A stretch of 64,000 nucleotides of DNA from assembly GCF_004364635.1 (NCBI RefSeq), contig NZ_SOAX01000008.1, positions 69,196 to 133,195 of the forward strand, written 5' to 3'. The position numbers were made by a program, and so were the translations under genes. This DNA is from Halospina denitrificans. Lineage in GTDB: Bacteria; Pseudomonadota; Gammaproteobacteria; Pseudomonadales; Oleiphilaceae. This document shows positions 1 through 8,631 of this stretch, piece by piece. How positions within the stretch are numbered: the first letter of the stretch is position 1; each line of letters opens with the position of its first letter. Below the pieces are notes generated by a model that worked only from the letters and a program-made list of their open reading frames with translations, made no database searches and had not been told where the DNA came from.

Positions 1-91
1 CGATGAGCTGGTCGAGGTCACACCCACCAGCATCCGTGTCCGCAAGAAGCTGCTGACCGAAGTGGAGCGCAAGCGTTCCGGAAAGAAATAG
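1..91 (+). CDS. typA: TypA/BipA ribosome-associated GTPase, C-terminal end only
   Basis: Only the last 29 codons lie in the window, read in the frame starting at base 2 and ending in TAG at 89-91. The residues DELVEVTPTSIRVRKKLL are the conserved C-terminal tail of the translational GTPase TypA/BipA, which binds ribosomes and acts in stress-related 50S assembly. The GTPase domain lies outside the window, so the call rests on the tail alone. A short GCAGG-A-CCTGC inverted repeat follows at 104-114 but has no T-run. Confidence 0.85.
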   Translation, partial: DELVEVTPTSIRVRKKLLTEVERKRSGKK

Positions 92-163
92 TATTGGCCT
101 GTAGCAGGACCTGCCTCTAGACTGCGGTTAAAGGAACTGACGCAATCGGGGTGACAGGCCTGC

Positions 164-1132
164 ATGCTAACGCTTTATCCGGAAGTTGAGCCTTATGCGA
201 CCCATCGCCTGGACGTAGGCGATGGGCACTCCCTTTACCTGGAAGAGTCCGGTTACCCTGACGGGATACCCGTTCTTGTCGTCCATGGTGGCCCCGGCGC
301 GGGCAGTGACGCCGCCGCCAGGCGGTTTTTCGATGCGGAGCGCTTCCGTATTATCCTCTTCGATCAGCGCGGCAGTGGCCGCTCCACCCCTTTTGCATCC
401 CTCGATAACAACACGACAGACCACCTCATTGAGGATATGGAACGGATCAGGGCCTTTCTGGGAATTGATCGCTGGCTGCTGTTCGGGGGCAGTTGGGGGG
501 CCACCCTGAGCCTGCTCTACGCGCAGCGCTATCCCGCCCCGGTTCTGGGAATGATCCTGCGCGGTATCTTTCTTTGCCGGACCTCGGATATCCAGTGGTT
601 CCTGCATGAGGGGGCCAGTCGTGTGTTTCCCGATTACTGGGAAGACTTTGTCGCACTGATTCCTCCCGAGGAGCGCCAGGACCTCGTTTCTGCCTACCAT
701 CAGCGCCTGACCGGTGATAACGAGCTCCAGCGGCTGCAGGCCGCACGGGCCTGGTCCATCTGGGAGGGACGATGTGCCACCCTGCACCCGAGCCCGACGG
801 TGGTTGAGAAGTTCGGCCAGACTCATATGGCGACGTCGCTGGCGCGTATCGAGTGCCACTATTTCATCAACGGCGGCTTCATTGAGGAAAACCAGATCAT
901 GGCGAATGTGGACCGGCTCAGGGATATCCCGGCGCGGTTGGTTCATGGGCGCTATGACATGATCTGCCCTCTGGAGAACGCGATGACATTGTCCGATGCC
1001 TGGCCGGAGGCGGATCTTTCCATCGTCAGGGATGCGGGACACGCAGCTTCAGAGCCGCCGATCGTGGATGCCCTGATACGGGCTACGGATGCCATGAGTG
1101 ACCGGTTCGGGCCCGAGTTTGGGTTGAGCTGA
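164..1132 (+). CDS. pip: Proline iminopeptidase
   Basis: A cytoplasmic alpha/beta-hydrolase of the S33 family that removes N-terminal proline from peptides. The 322-residue length fits the family (about 313-323). HGGPGAG (41-47) forms the oxyanion region, DQRGSGRS (67-74) is the typical second block, GGSWG places the nucleophile at Ser110, and the expected acid and base are Asp265 (HGRYD) and His293 (DAGHAA). The ATG at 164 has a weak GGGGTG-like ribosome site about ten bases upstream. In many gammaproteobacteria pip is directly followed by dtd; here a convergent porin gene separates the two. Confidence 0.93.
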   Translation: MLTLYPEVEPYATHRLDVGDGHSLYLEESGYPDGIPVLVVHGGPGAGSDAAARRFFDAERFRIILFDQRGSGRSTPFASLDNNTTDHLIEDMERIRAFLGIDRWLLFGGSWGATLSLLYAQRYPAPVLGMILRGIFLCRTSDIQWFLHEGASRVFPDYWEDFVALIPPEERQDLVSAYHQRLTGDNELQRLQAARAWSIWEGRCATLHPSPTVVEKFGQTHMATSLARIECHYFINGGFIEENQIMANVDRLRDIPARLVHGRYDMICPLENAMTLSDAWPEADLSIVRDAGHAASEPPIVDALIRATDAMSDRFGPEFGLS

Positions 1133-1147
1133 TGAGGCAGGATGTGT

Positions 1148-1170
1148 TGCCGCTCCAGAAAGGAGCGGCA
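1148..1170. terminator. Stem-loop between convergent pip and porin genes
   Basis: TGCCGCTCC and GGAGCGGCA form a perfect 9-bp stem with a 5-base loop, 15 bases past the pip stop and 11 bases from the stop of the convergent porin. There is no T-run on either side, so it may be a weak bidirectional terminator or only an mRNA 3'-end stabiliser. Confidence 0.5.
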
Positions 1171-1181
1171 TGGGGCAGGCG

Positions 1182-1874
1182 TTATTTGAAGTCGAAGGAC
1201 TTTGAGTACGTGACCTGGACCAGCGTGGTTCGACGGGTGCTGTCATCAGTATCCGAGTCCACGATGGTGCTGGTGGTGAACGACAGCTCGTCGTTGAACT
1301 GGAAGCTCAGGTCGAGGTGGGTCATGTCGTCGCCGAAGGGTGCGCCGGCCTCGTCAAGATGCTTGCCGACGGCAATTCCAAAAGGTCCATAACCGTAACT
1401 GGCATTCACGTACTGGTAATCCGAACCGGTGACGTTCTTGTAATAGTCCACGCCAAAACCGTAGGCACTAACCCCCAGATAGGCTTCAGAGAAGTCGCTA
1501 AAGCCATCCTGTGGAACCGATTTGTCCTGTTTGGGGTAGATGTAATTGATGATGGCCGCGTCGACGCTGATGTCGTCGGTGATATCCGTGGCGTAGCCCG
1601 CGTAGAGGTCGTATTCCTGACCGGCTCCGCTGTCACCGCTTGAGGTCCAGACGCCCGCATAGGCGCCCATGCCGCTGTCCACGTCCAGGCTGCCTGACAC
1701 CATGGCGTCTCCCGTGCCGAGGTCAACGCCACGCCACAGATACATGTTTGAGATGCCGACACCGGCGCTGAGGCTCGGGTCAAAGGCAACTGCGGGGGAT
1801 GCGGCGAGCACGGCGGTTGAGCCCATGATTCCGGCGGCGACATAGGTGGCAAGGCGGTTCTTTGGTGTTTGCAT
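1182..1874 (-). CDS. TorF-family putative outer membrane porin
   Basis: 230 residues. A cleavable signal peptide is visible (basic start, hydrophobic core, cleavage near AVA-FD around residue 30). The mature part consists of short beta-strand-like segments rich in Tyr, Ser and Asp (LSAGVGISNMYLWRGVDLG, YDLYAGYATD, VNASYGYGPFG) and ends in SKSFDFK. This is the pattern of the TIGR02001/TorF family of small uncharacterised porin-like proteins. The substrate is unknown. A good ribosome site (GGAGG, 8 bases before ATG) supports the start. It runs convergent to pip and divergent from dtd; two inverted repeats lie in its leader. Confidence 0.8.
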   Translation of the reverse strand: MQTPKNRLATYVAAGIMGSTAVLAASPAVAFDPSLSAGVGISNMYLWRGVDLGTGDAMVSGSLDVDSGMGAYAGVWTSSGDSGAGQEYDLYAGYATDITDDISVDAAIINYIYPKQDKSVPQDGFSDFSEAYLGVSAYGFGVDYYKNVTGSDYQYVNASYGYGPFGIAVGKHLDEAGAPFGDDMTHLDLSFQFNDELSFTTSTIVDSDTDDSTRRTTLVQVTYSKSFDFK

Positions 1875-2157
1875 GGTTTAAAGCCTCCGTTGGCTATTTC
1901 CTTGGGTTATCCGTTGCAGTGCAACTTGACTCCCTCCTAGCAGGAGTTGTGCCTAAAAATTAAAAAATATTTAAAACAGTCTGTTAGGGCTGTTTTGGGG
2001 GTGGGTTCAGTGTGACAGCGCATCCCGGAAAGCGCGTGTTCGCTCCGTTGTGGGGCGCCCGGCCCATGGCGTGCCCCGATATGGTGCCTGCTTCCACTGG
2101 GTCTGGCTGGATGGCATGATCCGCTTTCCAGCCAGCAGAACGAAGGAGGGCAATGCC
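1875..2157. other. Divergent leader between porin and dtd
   Basis: 283 bases without a gene. The porin side holds an AT-rich tract (about 1954-1978) that could carry its promoter, and the inverted repeats listed separately. The dtd frame stays open upstream to 2050, but that stretch shows no ribosome site and no family homology, so I treat it as non-coding. Confidence 0.6.
1913..1946 (-). promoter_or_regulatory. Two inverted repeats in the porin 5' leader
   Basis: GTTGCA-G-TGCAAC (1913-1925) is a perfect odd palindrome, and CTCCT-AGC-AGGAG (1934-1946) is a second perfect inverted repeat eight bases further from the porin start. Both lie 39-72 bases upstream of the porin ATG, where a promoter-proximal operator or mRNA leader structure would sit. 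The factor is unknown. Confidence 0.4.
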
Positions 2158-2616
2158 GTGAAGGGGCTGATCCAGCGGGTTTCCAGTGCTGATGTGCGGG
2201 TGGACGCCGAGGTGGTCGGGGCCGTGGATCAAGGGCTTTTGCTTCTGTTGGGCGTCGAGAAGGACGATGACGACGCCTGCATGCAGCGACTCGTCCAGAA
2301 GGTTCTGGGTTACCGTGTATTTCCGGATGATTCAGGGCGGATGAACCTCAGTCTGCTGGATATCCGCGGCGGGCTCCTGGTTGTACCGCAGTTCACCCTG
2401 GCCGCCGACACGCGCAAGGGGATGCGACCCTCCTTCAGCAGCTCCGCGCCACCGGAACAGGCGCAAGCACTGTTTCTCCGGTTTGTGGAGGCGGCCCGGG
2501 ACCAGGTTACGGAAGAGGGTGAAGGTCTGGGAGATGTCGCCAGCGGTGTTTTTGGGGCGGACATGCAGGTCTCGCTCGTCAACGACGGCCCGGTTACCTT
2601 TATGCTGGAGGTTTAG
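2158..2616 (+). CDS. dtd: D-aminoacyl-tRNA deacylase
   Basis: Hydrolyses the ester bond of D-amino acids mischarged on tRNA, acting as a homodimer in the cytoplasm. The start is GTG at 2158: AAGGAGG lies 9 bases upstream at about 2143-2149 and the encoded KGLIQRVSSADVRVD is the standard Dtd N-terminus. The 152 residues agree with the family. Family blocks visible are GLLLLLGVEKDDD, SQFTL-type VPQFTLAADTRKG with the substrate-selecting region, and C-terminal SLVNDGPVTFMLEV, which carries the Gly-Pro motif (here GP after ND) that gives chiral discrimination. Confidence 0.95.
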   Translation: MKGLIQRVSSADVRVDAEVVGAVDQGLLLLLGVEKDDDDACMQRLVQKVLGYRVFPDDSGRMNLSLLDIRGGLLVVPQFTLAADTRKGMRPSFSSSAPPEQAQALFLRFVEAARDQVTEEGEGLGDVASGVFGADMQVSLVNDGPVTFMLEV

Positions 2617-2669
2617 GCAGCCCCCCTGCAGTGGTATCCTGCCGGCTTCACGGAAAAAGGGCAGTGACT

Positions 2670-3707
2670 ATGAGAACAATGCGTTGCGTGGCCGCCACGA
2701 TGCTGCTAACAGCAGGCGGTGCGATCCAGGCCGCCGATGATCCGACCCAGGCGGATATTGATGAGATGATGCACCGGATGGACATGATGCCGGAGGTGTA
2801 CGGTCAGCTCTCACTGGCGCTGGAGCATAATGAAACCCGTAATACCCAACAGGGCAGCCAGACCAGTTTCCGGGACAACCACTCATGGATTGGGATTCGC
2901 AACCAGACCGAGATCATGCCTGGCACCGAGGCGTTTGCTCGGGCTGAATGGTCGTCGATTCCCACTGACGATGATGGCATGACCGACAGCCTGGAATACG
3001 CCTACCTGGGTGTTGAAGGGGACTTTGGTCGGATATGGGGCGGCACCGATGACAGTGTGTTCGAGCAGGAGCTTGACCAGGTGGCGAACGTTTTCGAGGG
3101 CGAATTCCGTGATGAGGAAGGCGCTGATCTTCGTCATTTCAAGGGCCCCTATGACACCGGACGCGACCGCCTGATCCAATACCGCTCTCCTTCCTACGGT
3201 AATTGGCAGCTCCATGGCGCCGTTCAGCTGAACGAGGACGGCAATGAGGACGTGGCCCAGGGTGATGCCAAAGAGGGGCGCCCCTATCAGCTGATTACCA
3301 CCTATAAAAGCGGTAACTGGGCCTGGGCTCTCGGCATGGACTCCAATGACGGCGACAGTACCGAACGCCTGGGTGAGCGCAATAATGAAAACACCTATGG
3401 TTTCCGGGGGAGCTACAGGGGCGAGCGCTGGACCCTGACCGCGCAGTACCAGCATCGCGACGAGATCCGGAACGTTGGCTCGCTGCTGACCACCTACAGC
3501 ATCGGTCCCAACCGTTTTTCGGTCGCCTGGGAGCGGGAACGGGATGACACCCAGCTGGATACGGAAACCCGCACGGCCTATACCGCCCAGATCCTTCACG
3601 ACGTGAACGAGAGCATGGCGGTCTATGTTGAGGGCTATCAGCTTGAATCGGACGGCGTCACTCCCATGCGCCGCGACCTGATCATCGGCTCACGCTACCG
3701 GTTCTGA
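2670..3707 (+). CDS. Outer membrane general porin (Gram-negative porin family)
   Basis: 345 residues from the ATG at 2670, chosen because a normal signal peptide begins there (MRTMRCVAATMLLTAGGAIQA, cleavage before ADD). The mature chain is acidic, is built of alternating amphipathic strands and ends in RYRF with a C-terminal Phe, the Bam-recognition signature of trimeric porins. It resembles the 16-stranded Gram-negative porin group (Porin_4 type): VYGQLSLALEHNETRN, IGIRNQTEIMPGTEAFARAEW, EYAYLGVEGDFGRIWGGTDD. It should admit small hydrophilic solutes; no specificity can be read. The next gene begins only 6 bases after its stop, so the two may share a transcript. Confidence 0.85.
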   Translation: MRTMRCVAATMLLTAGGAIQAADDPTQADIDEMMHRMDMMPEVYGQLSLALEHNETRNTQQGSQTSFRDNHSWIGIRNQTEIMPGTEAFARAEWSSIPTDDDGMTDSLEYAYLGVEGDFGRIWGGTDDSVFEQELDQVANVFEGEFRDEEGADLRHFKGPYDTGRDRLIQYRSPSYGNWQLHGAVQLNEDGNEDVAQGDAKEGRPYQLITTYKSGNWAWALGMDSNDGDSTERLGERNNENTYGFRGSYRGERWTLTAQYQHRDEIRNVGSLLTTYSIGPNRFSVAWERERDDTQLDTETRTAYTAQILHDVNESMAVYVEGYQLESDGVTPMRRDLIIGSRYRF

Positions 3708-3713
3708 CCGACC

Positions 3714-4592
3714 ATGAGTGAAACCGAGCTCAAGTTGAGCGTGACCGAGGAGAACCTGGAGGCCGCCCATCAATGGCTTCTGGGGCGAGGGGGGCGCCCG
3801 GCGGGCGCCCCGCTGTCGCTACGCAACCGCTACTTTGATACACCGGACGGACAGCTCAATCATGAGCGGGTCGCATTGCGACTGCGCGAAACCGGTGAGC
3901 AGATCATTCAGACGCTCAAGACCCGGGGGCATATGCAGTCGGGCGCCATGGCGCGCGAAGAGTGGGAATGGAACCGTGACGAGCCCTCCCTGGACCTGGG
4001 ACTGCTGGATGAGACACCGCTCGCGGGCCATCCGTCCTTGGATCATCTTGTACCCTGTTTTGATACGGATTTTCAGCGTCGGGTCCTCGATCTTACAGAG
4101 GTATCTGAACAAGGCCATACCACGGAGATTGAGTGCGCCCTGGATAAGGGCGTGATCCGGACAGAGGACGCCGAGATCCCCCTTCTGGAGGTCGAGCTGG
4201 AGCTGAAATCCGGGGATGCACTGGCTCTTGGCCGAGTAGCCCGTGACATGGTGTCCGAGGTTCCCGCCCTTCTGAATGGCATCAGCAAGGCCGAGCAGGG
4301 TTATTGCCTCGCGGGGATTCACCGCTTTCCGGAGCCCGAGGGTGATGCCGTTGAGCGCTGGGTGATGCAGCTCTGTCAGGCCTGGCAGTGCGATGAACCG
4401 AATCTCTGGCCCGAGCTTCTGGAGGCGCACCACCAGATTGCCGAGCGTGCCAGGGCCAAAGGGGCTGGAGCACTCTTTTCGGAGGTGACCGAGGCCCTGA
4501 AGCGCGCTGCAGAAGAGCACCGGTCCCCGCGTAGCGTGCTTGTAGACCTCCCCGGGCTGGCCGCTCTCCAACTGACCCTGGTCACCGACTGA
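3714..4592 (+). CDS. CYTH-domain inorganic triphosphatase (YgiF-like)
   Basis: 292 residues. The N-terminal ETELKL is the ExExK signature of CYTH enzymes, followed by RNRYFDTPDGQL, ALRLRETGEQ and TLKTRG, and by EVELELKSGD near residue 165, which supply the metal- and phosphate-binding residues of the triphosphate tunnel. E. coli YgiF (433 residues) hydrolyses tripolyphosphate and sits next to glnE, as here. Unlike YgiF there is no complete C-terminal CHAD domain: only about 90 residues follow the CYTH part. No good ribosome site precedes the ATG, so translation may be coupled to the upstream porin or be weak. Confidence 0.85.
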   Translation: MSETELKLSVTEENLEAAHQWLLGRGGRPAGAPLSLRNRYFDTPDGQLNHERVALRLRETGEQIIQTLKTRGHMQSGAMAREEWEWNRDEPSLDLGLLDETPLAGHPSLDHLVPCFDTDFQRRVLDLTEVSEQGHTTEIECALDKGVIRTEDAEIPLLEVELELKSGDALALGRVARDMVSEVPALLNGISKAEQGYCLAGIHRFPEPEGDAVERWVMQLCQAWQCDEPNLWPELLEAHHQIAERARAKGAGALFSEVTEALKRAAEEHRSPRSVLVDLPGLAALQLTLVTD

Positions 4593-4611
4593 GAGGCTGC
4601 CCCCCGCCTCT
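4592..4611 (+). other. Hairpin at the 3' end of the CYTH gene
   Basis: AGAGGC and GCCTCT form a 6-bp stem with an 8-base loop starting on the last base of the stop codon. It has no T-run, so it may be only a transcript-end structure before glnE. Confidence 0.3.
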
Positions 4612-4671
4612 GGACATTGGGTCTGCAACCCCTGAGGATTGGGGCAACGAGACAACCCAGGAGTAAGCGCA

Positions 4672-7590
4672 ATGGGGTCAGACCTTCCAGGCCAGGCACT
4701 GCAGGCCATTCCCGACGCTCTGCAGGAAACCGTGAAAACCGGCTGGAACAGCCTCATGGCCATCGAGGAGCCGGGCTGGCAGGATTGGTTTCATGAGCGC
4801 ATTGGACAGGTTGCGCAGGCGCTGGCGCGGAGTGATTTCCTGCATGAACAGCTGGTACGCCACCCCGATATACTGTTGCCGCTGCGTGACAATGGCGTGC
4901 TGGACCAGCCATGGTGCCCGGGCGAAATCCGCGAAGCCTGGGCCCATGACAGTCCCTCAATCGAGACCGAAGAACAGCTGAATGCCGCGCTGCGCCATTT
5001 CCGGCGTCGCTGGATGTTCCGAACGGTCTGGCGGGATCTGCTGAAACTGGCGGATTTCGAGGAGACGGCCGGTGCCATGTCCGAGCTGGCCGACGTCTGC
5101 ATCCAGGGCGCTGTTGACTGGCTTTACGCCGATGCCTGTCGCGAATGGGGGACGCCCATGGGTCACGACCCCGTGACCGGCGAGTGGTCCGCCCAGCAGC
5201 TTGTCGTCCTGGGCATGGGCAAGCTGGGGGCCTGCGAACTCAACCTCTCCTCGGATATCGACCTGATATTCACGTTCCCCTCCGGCGGGGAAACAGAAGG
5301 CAGCCGCCGCTCCATTGATAACCAGGTTTTCTTCAACCGGCTTGGTCAGCGCGTGATCCGGGCCCTGGATCAACCCATGGCCGATGGCTTTGTGTTCCGG
5401 GTCGATATGCGCCTTCGCCCCTACGGCCAGAGCGGCTCGCTCTCGCTCAGCTTTGACGCCATGGAGACCTATTACCAGAACCAGGGTCGGGAATGGGAGC
5501 GCTATGCGCTCATCAAGGCCCGGGTGGTGGCCGGGGACTTCAATGCGGGCGGGCAGTTGATGGAACTGCTTCATCCGTTCATTTACCGGCGCTACGTTGA
5601 CTTTTCCGCCTTTGAGTCGCTGCGGGATATGAAGCGCCTGATTCAGCGTGAAGTCCGCCGTCGTTCCCTGGAAAACAATATCAAGCTGGGCGCCGGTGGT
5701 ATTCGCGAGATCGAGTTCATTGTCCAGGCATTCCAGCTGATTCGCGGGGGACGGGACCCGGTGCTCCAGGACCGGATGCTGCGCACGGTCCTGGGTACGC
5801 TGGTCGAGCTGGAGCTGCTTCCGGAGTCCGTGGTCGAGGACCTGGATGCGGCCTACGTCTTCCTCCGCGATACGGAACATGCCCTGCAGGGGATTGCCGA
5901 CAAACAGACCCAGACCCTTCCGGAGGACCCTGAGGGCCGTTCCCGGGTCGCGCTTATCATGGGGTATTCGGACTGGGCATCCTTCGAGCAGGAATTGGCT
6001 GATCACAGGGCGCGGGTCAACGGCCATTTTGCGGACATCATCGCTTCGGATGAGGAAGAGGAGGCCAGTGATTCCGCGGCGGACAGCTGGCATGACGTCT
6101 GGATAGGAACGCTCACGGGGAACGCTGCCCGTGACTGGCTCTCCAGTAATGGCTATGAAGAGCCCGAGAGGTCGTTGGAGCTGCTGGCGGAACTGCGCCA
6201 GGGTCGAACCGTGAGCACCCTTCAGCGTGAGGGGCGCCGTCGCCTGGATCGCTTCATGCCGATGCTTCTCGAAGCGCTTTCCGGAGAGGATGCGCCCTCG
6301 CTGATCCTCGATCGCAGTCTGGCACTGGTGGAATCGGTGCTGCGGCGCAGTGCCTATCTGCTGCTGCTGACGGAGAACCCGGGGGCGCTTCGCGAGCTGG
6401 TCAGGCTCTGTGGCGCCAGTCCCTGGATTGCGGATCAGCTGGCGGAAACCCCGTTGCTGCTTGATGAACTGCTCAATGCGGAAAGCCTGTATTCACCGCC
6501 CGGGAAAGAGCAGCTTCATGATGACCTGAACCAGCAGATGCTGCGGATTCCGCTGGATGATCTCGAGCAGCAGATGGAGACCCTGCGGCATTTCAAGAAA
6601 GCCCATGTCCTGCGGGTGGCAGCCTCCGAGCTGCGAGGGACTCTGCCGCTGATGAAGGTCAGTGACTACCTCACCTGGATCGCCGAGACCGTTCTCGACC
6701 ATGTGGTGGTCCTTGCGTGGCAAAACCTGACCCAGCGTTACGGTACGCCAACGGATGGGCAGGGCCAGCACGTGGAGCCGGATTTTGCCGTCATCGGGTA
6801 TGGCAAGTTCGGTGGTATTGAGCTGGGCTATACGTCGGATCTGGATCTGGTGTTCGTCCACGACAGCGATCCCCAGGCCAGCACTGAGGGCACCCGATCC
6901 ATCGACAATGCCGTGTTCTACGCACGGCTCGGGCAGAGGGTGGTGCACATCCTCAATACGCAGACGCCATCGGGCCAGCTCTATGAGGTGGATATGCGCC
7001 TGCGTCCGTCCGGCAATGCGGGACTTCTCGTTTCAACGCTGGATGCGTTCCAGCTTTATCAGGAGCGCGACGCCTGGACCTGGGAACACCAGGCCCTTGT
7101 GCGGGCCCGTTGGGTGGCGGGGAGTCCGGATTCCGGCAAGCGTTTTGCCGGCATCCGGCGCGATATCCTCTGCCGGTCGCGCGACCCTGAGTCCCTGCGC
7201 CGGGAGGTGATTGATATGCGCCGGCGGATGCGGGAGAACCTCGCGTCCACCGATCCTGCAATCTTTCACATCAAGCAGGACCCTGGCGGCATCATCGACA
7301 TTGAGTTCATGGTCCAGTACCTGATCCTTGCCTGGGCCCATGACTACCCACAGATCACGGAGCAGTCCGATAACATTCGCCAGATGGAGTCTCTCGGCGA
7401 GGCCGGAGTGATGGACCCGGAGTGGGCCGAGCGGATGCGTGAGATCTATATCGCCATGCGCTCAACGATTCACCGGCGGGCGCTTCAGCGCCAGAACAGT
7501 GAAATCGATGCGAGCGCTTTCCCCGAGGAGCGGGCCTATATCCGCCGGTGCTGGGAGGCGATCATGGGCGAGACCCTGGACGCGACGTGA
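4672..7590 (+). CDS. glnE: Bifunctional glutamine synthetase adenylyltransferase/deadenylase
   Basis: Adds AMP to, and removes it from, glutamine synthetase under control of PII, setting nitrogen assimilation to the glutamine level. The start is ATG 4672, with GGAG about nine bases upstream; a TTG further out lacks one. The 972 residues match the family (E. coli 946). The two nucleotidyltransferase domains are clear: LGMGKLGACELNLSSDIDL near residue 180 (deadenylase half) and GYGKFGGIELGYTSDLDL near 706 (adenylylating half), each with the G-S-D-x-D metal site, followed by GAGGIREIEFIVQ and DPGGIIDIEFMVQ helices. Confidence 0.97.
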   Translation: MGSDLPGQALQAIPDALQETVKTGWNSLMAIEEPGWQDWFHERIGQVAQALARSDFLHEQLVRHPDILLPLRDNGVLDQPWCPGEIREAWAHDSPSIETEEQLNAALRHFRRRWMFRTVWRDLLKLADFEETAGAMSELADVCIQGAVDWLYADACREWGTPMGHDPVTGEWSAQQLVVLGMGKLGACELNLSSDIDLIFTFPSGGETEGSRRSIDNQVFFNRLGQRVIRALDQPMADGFVFRVDMRLRPYGQSGSLSLSFDAMETYYQNQGREWERYALIKARVVAGDFNAGGQLMELLHPFIYRRYVDFSAFESLRDMKRLIQREVRRRSLENNIKLGAGGIREIEFIVQAFQLIRGGRDPVLQDRMLRTVLGTLVELELLPESVVEDLDAAYVFLRDTEHALQGIADKQTQTLPEDPEGRSRVALIMGYSDWASFEQELADHRARVNGHFADIIASDEEEEASDSAADSWHDVWIGTLTGNAARDWLSSNGYEEPERSLELLAELRQGRTVSTLQREGRRRLDRFMPMLLEALSGEDAPSLILDRSLALVESVLRRSAYLLLLTENPGALRELVRLCGASPWIADQLAETPLLLDELLNAESLYSPPGKEQLHDDLNQQMLRIPLDDLEQQMETLRHFKKAHVLRVAASELRGTLPLMKVSDYLTWIAETVLDHVVVLAWQNLTQRYGTPTDGQGQHVEPDFAVIGYGKFGGIELGYTSDLDLVFVHDSDPQASTEGTRSIDNAVFYARLGQRVVHILNTQTPSGQLYEVDMRLRPSGNAGLLVSTLDAFQLYQERDAWTWEHQALVRARWVAGSPDSGKRFAGIRRDILCRSRDPESLRREVIDMRRRMRENLASTDPAIFHIKQDPGGIIDIEFMVQYLILAWAHDYPQITEQSDNIRQMESLGEAGVMDPEWAERMREIYIAMRSTIHRRALQRQNSEIDASAFPEERAYIRRCWEAIMGETLDAT

Positions 7591-7599
7591 ACCCCGTCC

Positions 7600-7628
7600 T
7601 TCGACGGCCCGGATTTTCCTGCTAGAAT
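7600..7628 (+). promoter_or_regulatory. Putative sigma-70 promoter of ilvE
   Basis: TTCGAC (7600-7605) and TAGAAT (7623-7628) are separated by 17 bases in the gap between glnE and ilvE. The -10 box is good, the -35 box poor. Confidence 0.4.
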
Positions 7629-7666
7629 TGCCCGGTTCAATGCCCTAACAAGAGGAGTTTCCGGCA

Positions 7667-8593
7667 ATGTCGATGGCGGATCGCGACGGTCTTATCTGGC
7701 TCGACGGGGAAATGGTCCCCTGGCGGGAAGCCAAGGTTCACGTGCTGACCCACACCCTGCACTACGGCATGGGCTGTTTTGAGGGCGTGAGAGCCTACCA
7801 GACCAATGAGGGTCCGGCGATTTTCCGGCTCCAGGATCATACCCAGCGGCTGCAGCGCTCAGCCCATATCCTCAACATGAAACTCCCCTACAGCGCGGAG
7901 ACCCTGAACGAGGCCCAGCGCCTTGTGGTCCGCGAGAACGGGCTGGCATCCGCCTACATCCGGCCCATGGCTTTTCTGGGCTCCGAGGGCATGGGCCTGC
8001 GCGCCGATAACCTCAATGTGCATGTGACGGTTGCAGCCTGGGAGTGGCCGTCCTATATGGCGCCGGAGGCCAGGGAGCAGGGTATTCGTATCCGGACCTC
8101 CTCGTACACGCGGCATCACGTCAACATCACCATGTGCAAGGCCAAGGCGAACGGCAACTACATCAACTCCATGCTGGCGCTGAACGAAGCGATGACCTGT
8201 GGTTATGACGAGGCGCTGCTGCTGGACAACGAAGGCTACGTTGCTGAAGGCTCGGGCGAGAACCTGTTCATTGTGAGCGATGGGGTGCTCTACACGCCGG
8301 AACTGACCTCCTGCCTGGATGGCATTACCCGTCGCACCATCCTGGCGTTTGCCGAAGAGCTCTCCATTCCCGTTAAGGAAAAGCGCATCACCCGTGACGA
8401 GGTCTATATCGCGGATGAAGCCTTCTTCACGGGTACTGCGGCCGAGGTGCTTCCCATCCGGGAGCTGGATAACCGCCAGATCGGGGAGGGCTGCCGTGGG
8501 CCTATCACGAAACGCTTCCAGCAGATGTACTTTGAGGCGGTTGAAGGGCTTCGTGACCAGAATCGTGAGTGGCTGACACTCGCAAGCGACTGA
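7667..8593 (+). CDS. ilvE: Branched-chain amino acid aminotransferase
   Basis: A class IV PLP-dependent transaminase making the last step of Leu, Ile and Val synthesis with glutamate as amino donor. The 308 residues match E. coli IlvE (309). DGEMVPWREAKVHVLTHTLH, GCFEGVRAY and the PLP lysine at K160 in KANGNY are recognised, as are EGSGENLF and FFTGTAAEVLP in the C-terminal half. A strong ribosome site (GAGGAG) precedes ATG 7667. It is followed after 38 bases by waaA, which is probably co-transcribed. Confidence 0.96.
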   Translation: MSMADRDGLIWLDGEMVPWREAKVHVLTHTLHYGMGCFEGVRAYQTNEGPAIFRLQDHTQRLQRSAHILNMKLPYSAETLNEAQRLVVRENGLASAYIRPMAFLGSEGMGLRADNLNVHVTVAAWEWPSYMAPEAREQGIRIRTSSYTRHHVNITMCKAKANGNYINSMLALNEAMTCGYDEALLLDNEGYVAEGSGENLFIVSDGVLYTPELTSCLDGITRRTILAFAEELSIPVKEKRITRDEVYIADEAFFTGTAAEVLPIRELDNRQIGEGCRGPITKRFQQMYFEAVEGLRDQNREWLTLASD

Positions 8594-8631
8594 ATTGAAT
8601 CGACCGGGCTGGCGAGGGAGAACGCTGAATA

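Noticed and set aside
2050-2157. N-terminal extension of dtd by 36 codons
   Set aside because: The Dtd family starts at the GTG with a strong ribosome site; the extra part has no similarity to the family.
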